Shown piece after piece: positions 1 to 8,930 of a stretch of DNA of 64,000 bases. Source of the DNA: Hufsiella ginkgonis (GTDB lineage Bacteria; Bacteroidota; Bacteroidia; Sphingobacteriales; Sphingobacteriaceae). The stretch lies in NCBI RefSeq assembly GCF_009834915.1, contig NZ_WVHS01000005.1, forward strand, positions 360,469-424,468, read 5' to 3'. The number at the start of each line of letters is the position of its first letter. The first letter of the stretch is position 1. The notes under the pieces are model-generated. The model saw only the letters and a list, made by a program, of their open reading frames with translations, did no database searches and was not told the origin of the DNA. Made by a program: the position numbers and the translations under genes.

Positions 1-704
1 CTTGGGTATAAAGCGCTTTCGTACCACTCGGGCAACGTCTCTTTGGCCTTTACCAGGTCTTTTACGATCTGGTCGAGGATCTCTTTACCGGCCGCTTTAG
101 GAACATTGAACTCCTGGTCGTCCTTCTCGTAAGGGTCGAGCACCAGGGGAACATCCCTGAAAGCCCTCGTTAACCAGAAATAGCAGAACGCCCGCGCAAA
201 ATATGCCTCTCCAACCAGCTGGTCCGATTCTGCCTGGGTGAAGTTAGGATCCTTTGCCACCACGTCGGGAACATGTTTAATGGCCAGGTTAGCCTGGTTA
301 ATGATCTTATAAAAAGCGCCGTACCGGGTGGTGGCGTCGCCGGGAGCTACGAGGTAACTATCTACGTTCTCCTTGGTAAGCTGCGCCGCAGGCATCTTGG
401 TGGGGTTGGTAGCCAGGATCTCGCCCCGTACCTCGCCCCAGTAAATGTAGGCTTCCTGCGGGGTCAGGAAGGTGTTCGACAGGTTATTGGCATTGGTAGC
501 GCCTATTGCCCAGTTAATATTGGTGCAGCTTAAATTGGCGTAGATTCCCGCAATGGCGCCTACGGCCTGGCTTTCGGTCCGCCAGAAGTCGCCGGAGATG
601 ATCACACCCTGGGGCTCGGCATCTACCAGCTTATCGCAGGAGGTGGTCCCCAGGCAAAAGACCAGCAACGCGGCTGAAAATATCTGTAAGTTTCTTGTTT
701 TCAT
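1..704 (-). CDS. susD: SusD/RagB-like nutrient-binding lipoprotein (3' end outside window)
   Basis: Reading the minus strand from an ATG at 704 gives 234 residues without a stop, running off the left edge. It starts with a lipoprotein signal whose acylated cysteine is C23 (motif TTSC followed by D). The mature N-terminus has SusD features: a SusD-type start (LVDAEPQG), the DFWRTE stretch with AVGAIAGIY, then the TPR-like helix around FARAFCYFWLVRAFRDVPLV. SusD proteins sit on the outer surface and cap the SusC transporter to bind glycan. It follows susC on the same strand after 110 bp, the usual susC-susD order. The family call is firm, but the C-terminal half and the ligand cannot be seen. 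Confidence 0.93.
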   Translation of the reverse strand, partial: MKTRNLQIFSAALLVFCLGTTSCDKLVDAEPQGVIISGDFWRTESQAVGAIAGIYANLSCTNINWAIGATNANNLSNTFLTPQEAYIYWGEVRGEILATNPTKMPAAQLTKENVDSYLVAPGDATTRYGAFYKIINQANLAIKHVPDVVAKDPNFTQAESDQLVGEAYFARAFCYFWLTRAFRDVPLVLDPYEKDDQEFNVPKAAGKEILDQIVKDLVKAKETLPEWYESALYP

Positions 705-814
705 TTGAATAATTTGTTTTTAATGGCAATGAAGCTGCGATAAGCTTTTATCATCTTGTTTTGCGGCGGCAGCTTATCGGGGTTCATATAATCGGTTGAG
801 TTTCAAAATGCCTC

Positions 815-3800
815 TTAAAAAGCTATGCGCATCCCCAGGTTGTAAGTGATCGGGTTAGGTGTATAGGCATTGTCGACACCGAATACAAATGGATCGTTAC
901 GGTTATTTATGCTCGGATCCATTCCCGAGTAATGCGTAAGTGTGAAAACATTGCTGATGGTAAAGGAAAAATCAGCCTGTTTTACCCGCAGCTTCTGTAA
1001 CTGGTTGGCCGGCATTTTATACGACAGGATCAGCTGGTTACACTTCAGGAAGGAGGCATCTTCTATATAGCGGTCGCTGCCTACAAAATTATGTCCGCCG
1101 CCATACAATGCTCTCGGCATATCGGTTACATCTCCTTGTTTTCTCCAGCGGCTCAGTACGGCGGTGCTTTGGTTGTAATTGTCGTACATGCTGGTGGTGG
1201 TCATGCGGGCATAGTTTTGCAGGTCAAATCCCTGCTGGAAGTTGAACACGCCAAAAATCTCCCAACGCCTGTTGTAATTAAGACGCAGCATAAACCCGCC
1301 AAAAAACTTAGGGGTGGCGTTCCCGATGGCGGTTACGTCCTGTCGGTTGATCACACCATCGTGGTTAAGGTCCGCGTAGCGCGCATCTCCGCCGGTAAAG
1401 GCTTCGCCGGTGGAGGTTAACCAGCGCACGGGGATCTTCTGCCCGTTAAAATCGGTAATAAAGTTTCCGCTGGCGTCTTTGGCGAAGGCGTCTTCATCCC
1501 TGGAGTAAACGCCTTCATATTTTAAGCCGTAAAAGGTGCCGAGCGGGTTACCTACGCTTACCAGCGACATGAAGCTCCTGTTGTCGAAAACGTTATTCCT
1601 GATAACCGGCAGGTTATTAGGCAGCGAGAGTATCTTGGTCTGCGTAGTCGAGATGTTGAAGGAAGTGGTCATCCGCCATTTTTTGGTAGATACCGGTATC
1701 CCGCTTACTTCGCCCTCCCATATGTTAGCGCCCAGATCGCCGTAATTGGCGGCGGAGGTTTGGAAACCGGTAGTGGTAGGCAGGTTCCGGGTGAGGATCA
1801 TGTCCTTGGTTTTGCTTTTGCTGAAGTCCGTTACGAAGCTTAAGCGCCCTTTAAACAGGGAGAGGTTCATCCCTACGTTGGTAGAGATCGCCTTTTCCCA
1901 ACGCAGATCAGACAGCTCCATATTAAGCGGGCTCACGCCTTGGATATCAGCGAAAGGAGAGGCGGCGGTGAAAGCCAGGTCGGTATACCTTACCACGTTG
2001 GTGCTTGGCGCGCGGCCGGTGATACCCCAGCTGAAACGAAACTTGAGATCGTCGAGCCATTTGTATTTTCCCTTAATAAACGGCTCGGAGGAGGGTCTCC
2101 AGAAAGCAGAAACCGCCGGGAAGGTACCGAAGCGGTGATTACTTCCGAATATAGAATTGCCCTGCCGGGTAAGCACCCCCTGCACGGAATAGCGGTCGTC
2201 GAAAATATAGGCCAGCTGCCCGGTAAGCACCAGGTCGCGGGATAAGATCACCGACGACCTCATCGACGTGTTCACATCGGTAGCATATGGCGACGTTAAG
2301 AACTCCGAAGGGGTATTAGATCCATCGAAACTTAATCCTTTGGTATTTTCATTGGTATACCTGGTGAAGACACCTCCCTGCAGGCTTTGTTTATTTCCCA
2401 GGCCCTGTACCGTATAGATAAAGTCGTTTTTAACGAAGAGTTTCGAGTAATTCTGGGGAACGAAGTTAGAGGCGTTCTCAGAGCCGTTGGCCAGCAGGCG
2501 AAAGTTGTTCACCCGGTAAAATTCTACGCCCGAAGCGCTGAGCGGTAAAAACCTGTCTACCCTGCTGCCTTCGTAGGCATTGTTGATGTTACTGTTGAAC
2601 TGGAAACCCTTGAACGGGCTAAACCGGACATTCACGGTAGCGTCCAAACGGTTCGACCGGGTGGTATTGAGGCTGTTGTTGATAACCGCCACCGGGTTTC
2701 GCACGCCGTTCTGGTAAGTACCATTAGCCGGGTTAAAGTAGGTGGAGAGGTTGTTGCCGAACTCGTCCTGTGTAAAAATCGGGAGCACCGGCGCTTTGTT
2801 GAGCGCAATGATGCCTAAGTTATTATCGTAGCTGGCTTTCCTCTGCTGGTCTGAATAAGCAAAGTCACTCGCGAACTTCAGCTTATCCGATATTTTGTAG
2901 TCGAAATTGAAGCGACCATTCATCTTTTTTAATTCGGAACCGATAATCGGCCCTTTGTCGTCGAGAAAGCCGACGCTTATCACATACTTAGCGGCTTCAC
3001 CACCGCCCGAGATCTGTGCGGAATAATCCTGTTTAAACCCGTTTTCATTGATCTGGTCGAGCCAGGAGGTATTGTTATTGTAATTCTCGTAATCGATCGC
3101 GCCCTTCTCGAGGAAGAGGTATCGTACTTCGTTACTTGTAAGATCAATGCCGGTAGTGCCGTAACGGTTCTGGTAAGCCTCCAGCATCATGGTTTTATAC
3201 TGGTCGCCATTTAACATCGGCAACGGAGTTTGAGGAAGCTTGACCATGAGGTTGGTGCTAACGGTGATCGTGGGCTTCAGGTTCGATCCGCGTTTGGTAC
3301 GAATGGCGATGACCCCGTTGGCACCATCGGAACCATACAACGCAGTTGCGGCGGCATCTTTCAGGATATCGATCGTGGCTATATCGGCTACAGAAATGCT
3401 TAGCAGTGCGCTGAGGCCTTCGGTTGTATTGATGTCGGCGCCCTCAGGGGTAGTAAACGGAATATCGTCTACTACGATGAGGGGCTTAGAACCGAGGCCA
3501 AGCGAAGCGGCCCCCCGGATCTGGATGGACGAGCCCGAGCCGGGATCGCCGGAGTTCATAGAGATCAGCAGCCCCGAAACTTTTCCTTCCAGCACCTGGT
3601 CTACCGAGGTCGCCGGGATATCTTCCAGGTCCTTCATATCGATGGAAGAGATCGCTGCGGTTTGATCACGCTTATCGATATCCAGGAAGCCTCCTGAGTT
3701 ACCCAGTTTTTTCTGGCGGGTAGTGATAGCGATATCAGAGAGGGTAGTGGCGTCATCCGCCATGGTCACGTTAATAACGGCGGCACCCTTAATGGCCCTG

Positions 3801-4069
3801 GAGAGTGTACGGAGACCGATCTGGCTAAAACGAAGAGAATCTGCCTGGTCTGCCACTTTGATCTGGTACTCGCCGGCCTCGTTCGTCACCACCCCGTTCA
3901 CCAGCCGACCGTCCTTGTTCCTCTCCGTCACGGTCACCCCCGGTAAGGGTAAACCTGTCGCTTTTTCGGTCACTTTCCCTCTTACCACCGAAGAAACGGA
4001 CTGGGCGTACGATTGCACTGATGTACACATCAATACGATCATTAATAAAAAATAAGCTCTTTTCAGCAT
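815..4069 (-). CDS. susC: SusC/RagA-type TonB-dependent outer membrane transporter
   Basis: The 1084-residue protein is a TonB-linked outer membrane channel that imports oligosaccharides (or other ligands) delivered by its SusD partner. Residues 1-23 are a signal peptide ending YAQ. Residues about 28-105 form a carboxypeptidase-regulatory-like domain (GKV...GLPLPGVTV). Residues about 135-260 form the plug, with DQVLEGKVSGLLI, SSIQIRGAASLG and PLIVVDDIPF typical of the SusC subfamily. The rest is a 22-strand-type barrel ending in an aromatic residue (RIAF). Length is normal. It starts 5 bp after the stop of the FAS1 lipoprotein gene, so the two are co-transcribed, and susD follows. The substrate is not visible in the sequence. 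Confidence 0.96.
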   Translation of the reverse strand: MLKRAYFLLMIVLMCTSVQSYAQSVSSVVRGKVTEKATGLPLPGVTVTERNKDGRLVNGVVTNEAGEYQIKVADQADSLRFSQIGLRTLSRAIKGAAVINVTMADDATTLSDIAITTRQKKLGNSGGFLDIDKRDQTAAISSIDMKDLEDIPATSVDQVLEGKVSGLLISMNSGDPGSGSSIQIRGAASLGLGSKPLIVVDDIPFTTPEGADINTTEGLSALLSISVADIATIDILKDAAATALYGSDGANGVIAIRTKRGSNLKPTITVSTNLMVKLPQTPLPMLNGDQYKTMMLEAYQNRYGTTGIDLTSNEVRYLFLEKGAIDYENYNNNTSWLDQINENGFKQDYSAQISGGGEAAKYVISVGFLDDKGPIIGSELKKMNGRFNFDYKISDKLKFASDFAYSDQQRKASYDNNLGIIALNKAPVLPIFTQDEFGNNLSTYFNPANGTYQNGVRNPVAVINNSLNTTRSNRLDATVNVRFSPFKGFQFNSNINNAYEGSRVDRFLPLSASGVEFYRVNNFRLLANGSENASNFVPQNYSKLFVKNDFIYTVQGLGNKQSLQGGVFTRYTNENTKGLSFDGSNTPSEFLTSPYATDVNTSMRSSVILSRDLVLTGQLAYIFDDRYSVQGVLTRQGNSIFGSNHRFGTFPAVSAFWRPSSEPFIKGKYKWLDDLKFRFSWGITGRAPSTNVVRYTDLAFTAASPFADIQGVSPLNMELSDLRWEKAISTNVGMNLSLFKGRLSFVTDFSKSKTKDMILTRNLPTTTGFQTSAANYGDLGANIWEGEVSGIPVSTKKWRMTTSFNISTTQTKILSLPNNLPVIRNNVFDNRSFMSLVSVGNPLGTFYGLKYEGVYSRDEDAFAKDASGNFITDFNGQKIPVRWLTSTGEAFTGGDARYADLNHDGVINRQDVTAIGNATPKFFGGFMLRLNYNRRWEIFGVFNFQQGFDLQNYARMTTTSMYDNYNQSTAVLSRWRKQGDVTDMPRALYGGGHNFVGSDRYIEDASFLKCNQLILSYKMPANQLQKLRVKQADFSFTISNVFTLTHYSGMDPSINNRNDPFVFGVDNAYTPNPITYNLGMRIAF

Positions 4070-4074
4070 TGTTA

Positions 4075-6303
4075 TTAGAATTGTGAGGTAAAGGCATTAT
4101 TTATAACATGGATCACCCCGTCTTTAGCGAACTTATTCTGGGGGTATAATGCCGGCTGTGTTTTGTCTACGGTAGCCACCTCGCCGGCCCTGCTGGTCAC
4201 CTGTAACGTGGTGCCGTTGTAGCTCACGGTAAGGGGATAATAGGTAAGCGGCGTAGCGGTAAGCACTTTCCTGGAAGGGAAGGTACCGGTGGTTTTTCCG
4301 TCGGTAAAGATCTGTGTATCGGTGGCGAAAAAAGAGGATACGTAATTATACAACTGAAGCCTGATGGCGTCGGTCAGCGTAGTATTTGGTGTAACAGCTC
4401 CTGTTTTTGGCAGCTTACCGGCATTTTGCGCGGCTGTGATGGCTTCATTCGAGGGTACGAACAGGGTAAATTTCCGGTTCTGGGTCGAAGCGGTGATGGG
4501 AGCCAGCGGAAGTGTCGTCGAGGCCGTATTCGCGAAATCGGCCACGTTGATGCCGGAGGCGACCATGAGCTCTTTAAATTTCCGGTATTGCGGATTGGTC
4601 TGCAGGGCTGCGTTCGGGTCGGAGGTTGCGCCGTTGATCTGCTCGTACAACGTACCAGGGTAGTAGATGATCTTATTGATCCCCTGGAAAAATCCGTTCG
4701 ACTGGCTAACGTTGGGGTTAACCACCGAAACCAGGCTATCGCGTTCCGTACCGCTGATCTTGCCGTTCACGATACTGATAAAGGTGCCATTCTGCGTAGG
4801 ATAAAACTTTTCTACAGGGCTATTCATATCGCTGATGCTTAACGATGTATTCATAATGATATGGTTACCTAGCAAAGTGGTAAGCTCCGAGATCGCCACC
4901 GGCGTTTCAAGCCCGTTGGGTTTCCGGAAAAAGCCCGGGGCTCCCGCGATCGGCTTCTCTATCCAATAAATTCCCCGTGCCGCAAATGCCGCATTGGTTG
5001 GGGCAAGAAGGGTGAACTTCGCATCGCCGCTGCTCAGCAGGCCCAGCAGGTTGGTCCGGATCAACGCCTCAGCCAAATACCAGTATTGGGGCGAAAAGAA
5101 TGATGGTCCTGGCACTGTGGTGAACGATTTCGGCTCAATTACTTTGTTAAGCGTATAAAGAATGCCGTTACTGGTCATCTTAATGCCTTTGATATCGCTC
5201 CGCGCGAGTGTGATCTTATCGCCCAGTTCGCTTACCGACTGCCCCTTATCGATTTTTGAAGGCCAATCCATGGTACTTGCAAGGTGGCCCTTGTAAAGTA
5301 ACTGCAGCGTATGAGTGGGTATTGAGTCTTCTATACCGTAAAAATTCGGCATCAGCCTGGTTTCGTAGTAATTTTTAAATGCCGTTTTTGAAGGAATGAA
5401 CCCTGTTAACGATAATGATTTGGTACCCGATAACGGGTTCTCGTTGTCGAGATTGGCATCTGTGGTGTAGGTACGGTTGAACAGCGAGTCCACGAGCCCG
5501 TCGCCATTTACATCGCCATTATTGCCCTGGGCCCTTGTACCTGCCTGGTTGTAGGTATAGCTCAAAAAGCGGCGTTTCATGATCCGGTTATAGTCCTCGT
5601 ATTCCGCGTTATTTTCGAGCTCCTGTGCGATGTTATTCACCAATTCGAGCACGCGGTCTATCACATGTATCACGCCATTTCCCGAGGCTATGTCTTTCTG
5701 AACGACCGAACTGCTCATTACGTTCATTTGCGTCTGGGCGTTCACTGCAGAGCCCGTGCCGTACACGTCTGTATAATCCTGCGATGTAACCCCATAGTAA
5801 CTGAAAAACCTGGGGGTGTAAACCTGGATCATTTTACTGGGATAATAAACTCCTTTTTTTGCCGCCGCATCATAGTAGGACGCTACCGCGCGTGTTTCAT
5901 ACTTATAGATGTCTACATTGATGGTAGGATCTGAAGAAGGCTTGATGAAATTCCCCTGGAACAGCATCCATTTAAGGATATGGTATTTCACCATCTGCGT
6001 AAGCTCCTTTACCGGGATGTCGTCAATCTTCTTATATTTCGCATGTGCGGTGAAATACTTGGTAAAAGCATCGTTGCTGGGCGCCATCACCGTAAAAAGC
6101 CCTGACGAATTTAATTCGTCTTTCAAACCGGGCACTTTGTCTATCGCAGACACAAACGTCGACAGGGTCGGTTCACTGGCCAATTGATCGTAGATTTCAC
6201 CAGCCTGCCCCTCAGGGGCGTCATAAAGTTTTCCGTACTGTTTCTTGCAACTACTGCTTCCGATTACACAAAGCAGGGTCAATAGAAGTATTCGTATCCT
6301 CAT
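4075..6303 (-). CDS. Lipoprotein with three fasciclin (FAS1) domains
   Basis: The 742-residue lipoprotein has its acylated cysteine at C19 (motif SSSC followed by KK). It holds three FAS1-like modules. The first, about 36-240, has FTVMAPSNDAF; the second, about 405-550, has FTLLAPTNAAF; the third, about 575-740, has FTLFVPSNEA and ends with DGVIHVINNAF. The H1-type motif ([ML]APSN-AF) and the closing G-VIHVID motif are clear in the first and third. FAS1 domains mediate adhesion or binding of surface partners. As first gene of the FAS1-susC-susD unit (5 bp before susC) it probably works at the cell surface beside the transporter, as a binding or assembly protein. The exact role is unknown. Confidence 0.9.
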   Translation of the reverse strand: MRIRILLLTLLCVIGSSSCKKQYGKLYDAPEGQAGEIYDQLASEPTLSTFVSAIDKVPGLKDELNSSGLFTVMAPSNDAFTKYFTAHAKYKKIDDIPVKELTQMVKYHILKWMLFQGNFIKPSSDPTINVDIYKYETRAVASYYDAAAKKGVYYPSKMIQVYTPRFFSYYGVTSQDYTDVYGTGSAVNAQTQMNVMSSSVVQKDIASGNGVIHVIDRVLELVNNIAQELENNAEYEDYNRIMKRRFLSYTYNQAGTRAQGNNGDVNGDGLVDSLFNRTYTTDANLDNENPLSGTKSLSLTGFIPSKTAFKNYYETRLMPNFYGIEDSIPTHTLQLLYKGHLASTMDWPSKIDKGQSVSELGDKITLARSDIKGIKMTSNGILYTLNKVIEPKSFTTVPGPSFFSPQYWYLAEALIRTNLLGLLSSGDAKFTLLAPTNAAFAARGIYWIEKPIAGAPGFFRKPNGLETPVAISELTTLLGNHIIMNTSLSISDMNSPVEKFYPTQNGTFISIVNGKISGTERDSLVSVVNPNVSQSNGFFQGINKIIYYPGTLYEQINGATSDPNAALQTNPQYRKFKELMVASGINVADFANTASTTLPLAPITASTQNRKFTLFVPSNEAITAAQNAGKLPKTGAVTPNTTLTDAIRLQLYNYVSSFFATDTQIFTDGKTTGTFPSRKVLTATPLTYYPLTVSYNGTTLQVTSRAGEVATVDKTQPALYPQNKFAKDGVIHVINNAFTSQF

Positions 6304-6460
6304 AATTTAATGGTTAGTTGAGTGTGTGTTAATAAGTGGGGGAAGGCGGTCGGCCCCCTTTGCGCTGCAGGCAGCGACCGGAGTTGGCCTCATTGAAGAG
6401 CGTACTTGTGTTACATATTGATGGGTTTATTGCGGTTAGTATTGCATGCAAATCACGGAT

Positions 6461-6511
6461 CCGTCGTTAATAAAACATTAATATTCGCTTAATTAAGGCT
6501 ATTAACGACGG
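6461..6511. repeat. Perfect 12-bp inverted repeat upstream of the FAS1-susC-susD unit
   Basis: CCGTCGTTAATA (6461-6472) and its exact reverse complement TATTAACGACGG (6500-6511) are separated by 27 bp of AT-rich DNA. The arms lie 40 bp downstream of the GH92 stop and about 160 bp upstream of the FAS1 start, and no T-tract follows. It could be a regulator site or an mRNA 3' hairpin. The spacer also contains the TTAATATTCGCTTAAT motif that recurs upstream of GH92. Confidence 0.6.
6478..6493. promoter_or_regulatory. Shared AT-rich motif, copy 1 (upstream of FAS1-susCD)
   Basis: TTAATATTCGCTTAAT here matches TTAATATTTGCTTAAT at 8891-8906 in 15 of 16 positions. Both copies lie in the leader regions of adjacent PUL transcription units on the minus strand. 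They may be a common regulator site. The recurrence is seen directly; the function is inferred. Confidence 0.35.
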
Positions 6512-6551
6512 AATTTTCAATTTTCGCAGCAATCGTTCATCGGGTAAATAA

Positions 6552-8816
6552 TTACGGACGGGCGCCGTAATATTTATTTTCCGTTCCCCATGATTTATTG
6601 GGTTTAGGGCCCATTTGCAGCTCGAGCTTACCACCCGACATCAGTTGCTGATGCGTGAACCAGGCGGAGTTCAGCACCTCCCCGTTCAATTTTGCGCTTT
6701 GGATATATTTATTCACCGTAGAGGCGTTTTTGGCGATGAGCGTAAATTTTTTGCCATTATTAAGGTCAACCGATACCTTTTTAAATACCGGGCTGCCGAT
6801 AGTATAAATCGGCATCCCGGGAGTTACCGGGTAAAAGCCCATTGACGAGAATACCACGAAAGCCGTCATGCCGCCACCATCCTCGTCACCCGGGATTCCC
6901 CAGATGTTATCCTTGAACCAGGCATCCAGTAAAAAGCGAACATGTTTTTGCGTCTTCCATGGCGATTCGGTAAAATTATAGAGGTAGGGTATATGAAAGC
7001 TCGGTTCGTTTCCCATAGAATACTGCCCTACTAAACCGGTAGCGTCGGGTAATTTAGCCCAGAACTCGTATTTGCTGCGGCCGAGGTCTTCGCGGAAGAG
7101 CTGGTCCAGCTTCTTCTCGAAGTTCTGGCTTCCGCCCATCAGGCCGATGAGCCCCGGCACGTCGTGCTGTACCTGCCATAAATAGGTCCAGCCGTTATTT
7201 TCGTCGTAATAATCCCGGGCGCCCATACCTCCGTCGAACTTAGGATCGATGTTAAGCCAGTTACCCCGCTCATCTTTGGGGATAAATAGTTGTTTTGCGG
7301 GGTTCCACAGATTTTTGTAATACCCGGCGCGCGCGCCGAAGGTGGCCTGGTCGGCGGTTTTCGACAATTCTTTGGCCAGCTCGCCCAATGCCCAGTCGTC
7401 GTAACTATGTCCAAGGGTGACTGCCACCGCCTGTCTTTTCTCAAAGCTATGCACCATCGTATCGGTTTCGGTTTCGCCGGGCTTTAATGCAGGGAAATAC
7501 CCATACTTATAGTAGAAATCGTCGAGCGGCCCTTTAGGGCCATTCTTCCAGGGGAGCATAGTAGCGGCTGTGGCATTTTTATACAGGCCCTCGTACGCCT
7601 TCGCAACGTCGTAGTCGCGGATACCTTTCCTGTACGCATCCAGGAACATAATAGTAGAATGAAACCCGTTCATGCAAGGATTATCGCCAAACAATACCGG
7701 GAACGTGGGCATCCAGCCGCTTTGAGCATACATGTTCACATATGAATTTAACATGTCGTTTTCCTGGGCGGGGTTAAGGATCGTCCTGAGCGGGTGATGT
7801 GCCAGGTAGGTGTCCCACGTCCAGTCGTCTACGTAGAACGGCCGCTGGCTGTCGTGAATCTTATTATCAAAACCGCTGTAGTACTTGCCATCTTCGGTAA
7901 TGTCCACCATGCGCTCATAGCACCGGTAAAGGGCCGTGTAAAACGATCGCTTCTGTGCCGTCGTACCGCCTTTTACGTCGATCTGGTTAATCACTTTATC
8001 CCAGCTGCTTTCAGCGTCCTTCTTCAGCTTTGCGAAGTCGGTTTTGCCCAGCTCATCCGCGTAATTCTTTTTGGCCTGCGCGGCGCTGATGTAGGAAATG
8101 GCATACCTGAACTCGATCGTTCCGGGCCCCTCCTTGGGAAAGGTGATCCATGCCTGGCTATTCGTGCCCGCTACTGAACGGTTACCGGCGGCAAGCTGGT
8201 TGTTCGACCCGGTTCCCACGGAGCCGGCGGCGTTAAATGTACCGTACAGATATACTTTAATATTGCCATGATAGGTTTCAATACCGATTATTTCGGTATC
8301 GGAAATGAAATCAAACCCGCTCCGCCCCCTGTTGTATACCCCGAACAAGATGCTTTTAGCGGTATTTGCCGGAAATTCGAACCGGTAGAATCCGGCCTTT
8401 TTGCCGGGGGTGAACGAAACGGTGATATCATCATCTACCAGGTAAGTGGAGAAATACCAGGGGCGTGTAACTTCCAGGTCGTGGTCGAAGGTTTGCCGCT
8501 CGCTCCATGCCGGCGCTGTTACCGCCTTGGTGGTGGGTTTGACCGCGAAAACTTCGCCCAACCGGTGCGACACGATATTGAGCGGAAAGCTGGTGATCTG
8601 GTCGCTCATGTAATCAGCACGCATGGGGAACATCCTGATCACCTGGTTAGGAAGCTGTACGGTAGGACGTGTCGGCTGCAAAAGCTGGGGCGCGTTCCCG
8701 ATGGTGGGATCAACATACTTAAGATTTCCGCGGCCCTCATTATCTTGCGCGAAAGTGTCTCCTGCAAAGCAGCAAGAAAATGCAACAGCGAGCAAAGCCG
8801 TATTCAAACGATTCAT
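6552..8816 (-). CDS. GH92 family alpha-mannosidase, secreted
   Basis: The 754-residue product is a glycoside hydrolase family 92 enzyme, a calcium-dependent exo-alpha-mannosidase family. I chose the ATG at 8816 because it opens a signal peptide (MNRLNTALL... ending TFAQ); a longer in-frame start at 8873 would put a charged stretch before it. The mature start has YVDPTIGN, a family hallmark. The C-terminal catalytic part has GIPGDEDGGGMTAF and SSMGFYPVTPG, matching the GNDDxGxMSA / ALGFYPVxPG blocks, and YSMGNEPSFHIPYLYN is also typical. It is preceded by the lyase-like gene and followed by FAS1-susCD. The presumed role is removing mannose from the imported or surface-bound glycan in the periplasm or outside. 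Confidence 0.93.
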   Translation of the reverse strand: MNRLNTALLAVAFSCCFAGDTFAQDNEGRGNLKYVDPTIGNAPQLLQPTRPTVQLPNQVIRMFPMRADYMSDQITSFPLNIVSHRLGEVFAVKPTTKAVTAPAWSERQTFDHDLEVTRPWYFSTYLVDDDITVSFTPGKKAGFYRFEFPANTAKSILFGVYNRGRSGFDFISDTEIIGIETYHGNIKVYLYGTFNAAGSVGTGSNNQLAAGNRSVAGTNSQAWITFPKEGPGTIEFRYAISYISAAQAKKNYADELGKTDFAKLKKDAESSWDKVINQIDVKGGTTAQKRSFYTALYRCYERMVDITEDGKYYSGFDNKIHDSQRPFYVDDWTWDTYLAHHPLRTILNPAQENDMLNSYVNMYAQSGWMPTFPVLFGDNPCMNGFHSTIMFLDAYRKGIRDYDVAKAYEGLYKNATAATMLPWKNGPKGPLDDFYYKYGYFPALKPGETETDTMVHSFEKRQAVAVTLGHSYDDWALGELAKELSKTADQATFGARAGYYKNLWNPAKQLFIPKDERGNWLNIDPKFDGGMGARDYYDENNGWTYLWQVQHDVPGLIGLMGGSQNFEKKLDQLFREDLGRSKYEFWAKLPDATGLVGQYSMGNEPSFHIPYLYNFTESPWKTQKHVRFLLDAWFKDNIWGIPGDEDGGGMTAFVVFSSMGFYPVTPGMPIYTIGSPVFKKVSVDLNNGKKFTLIAKNASTVNKYIQSAKLNGEVLNSAWFTHQQLMSGGKLELQMGPKPNKSWGTENKYYGARP

Positions 8817-8890
8817 CTTTAAATTATGGTGGATTGGGTTAAGTTGTTCTGTTAGTTGCTGCAAATGACGCATAGCCGATTAAAAAGATA

Positions 8891-8906
8891 TTAATATTTG
8901 CTTAAT
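8891..8906. promoter_or_regulatory. Shared AT-rich motif, copy 2 (upstream of GH92)
   Basis: TTAATATTTGCTTAAT lies 75 bp before the GH92 start and differs at one position from 6478-6493. The repeated placement in two leaders of the same locus suggests a common regulator. Confidence 0.35.
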
Positions 8907-8930
8907 AAGTTTATCCTGCCTTGATTATCG

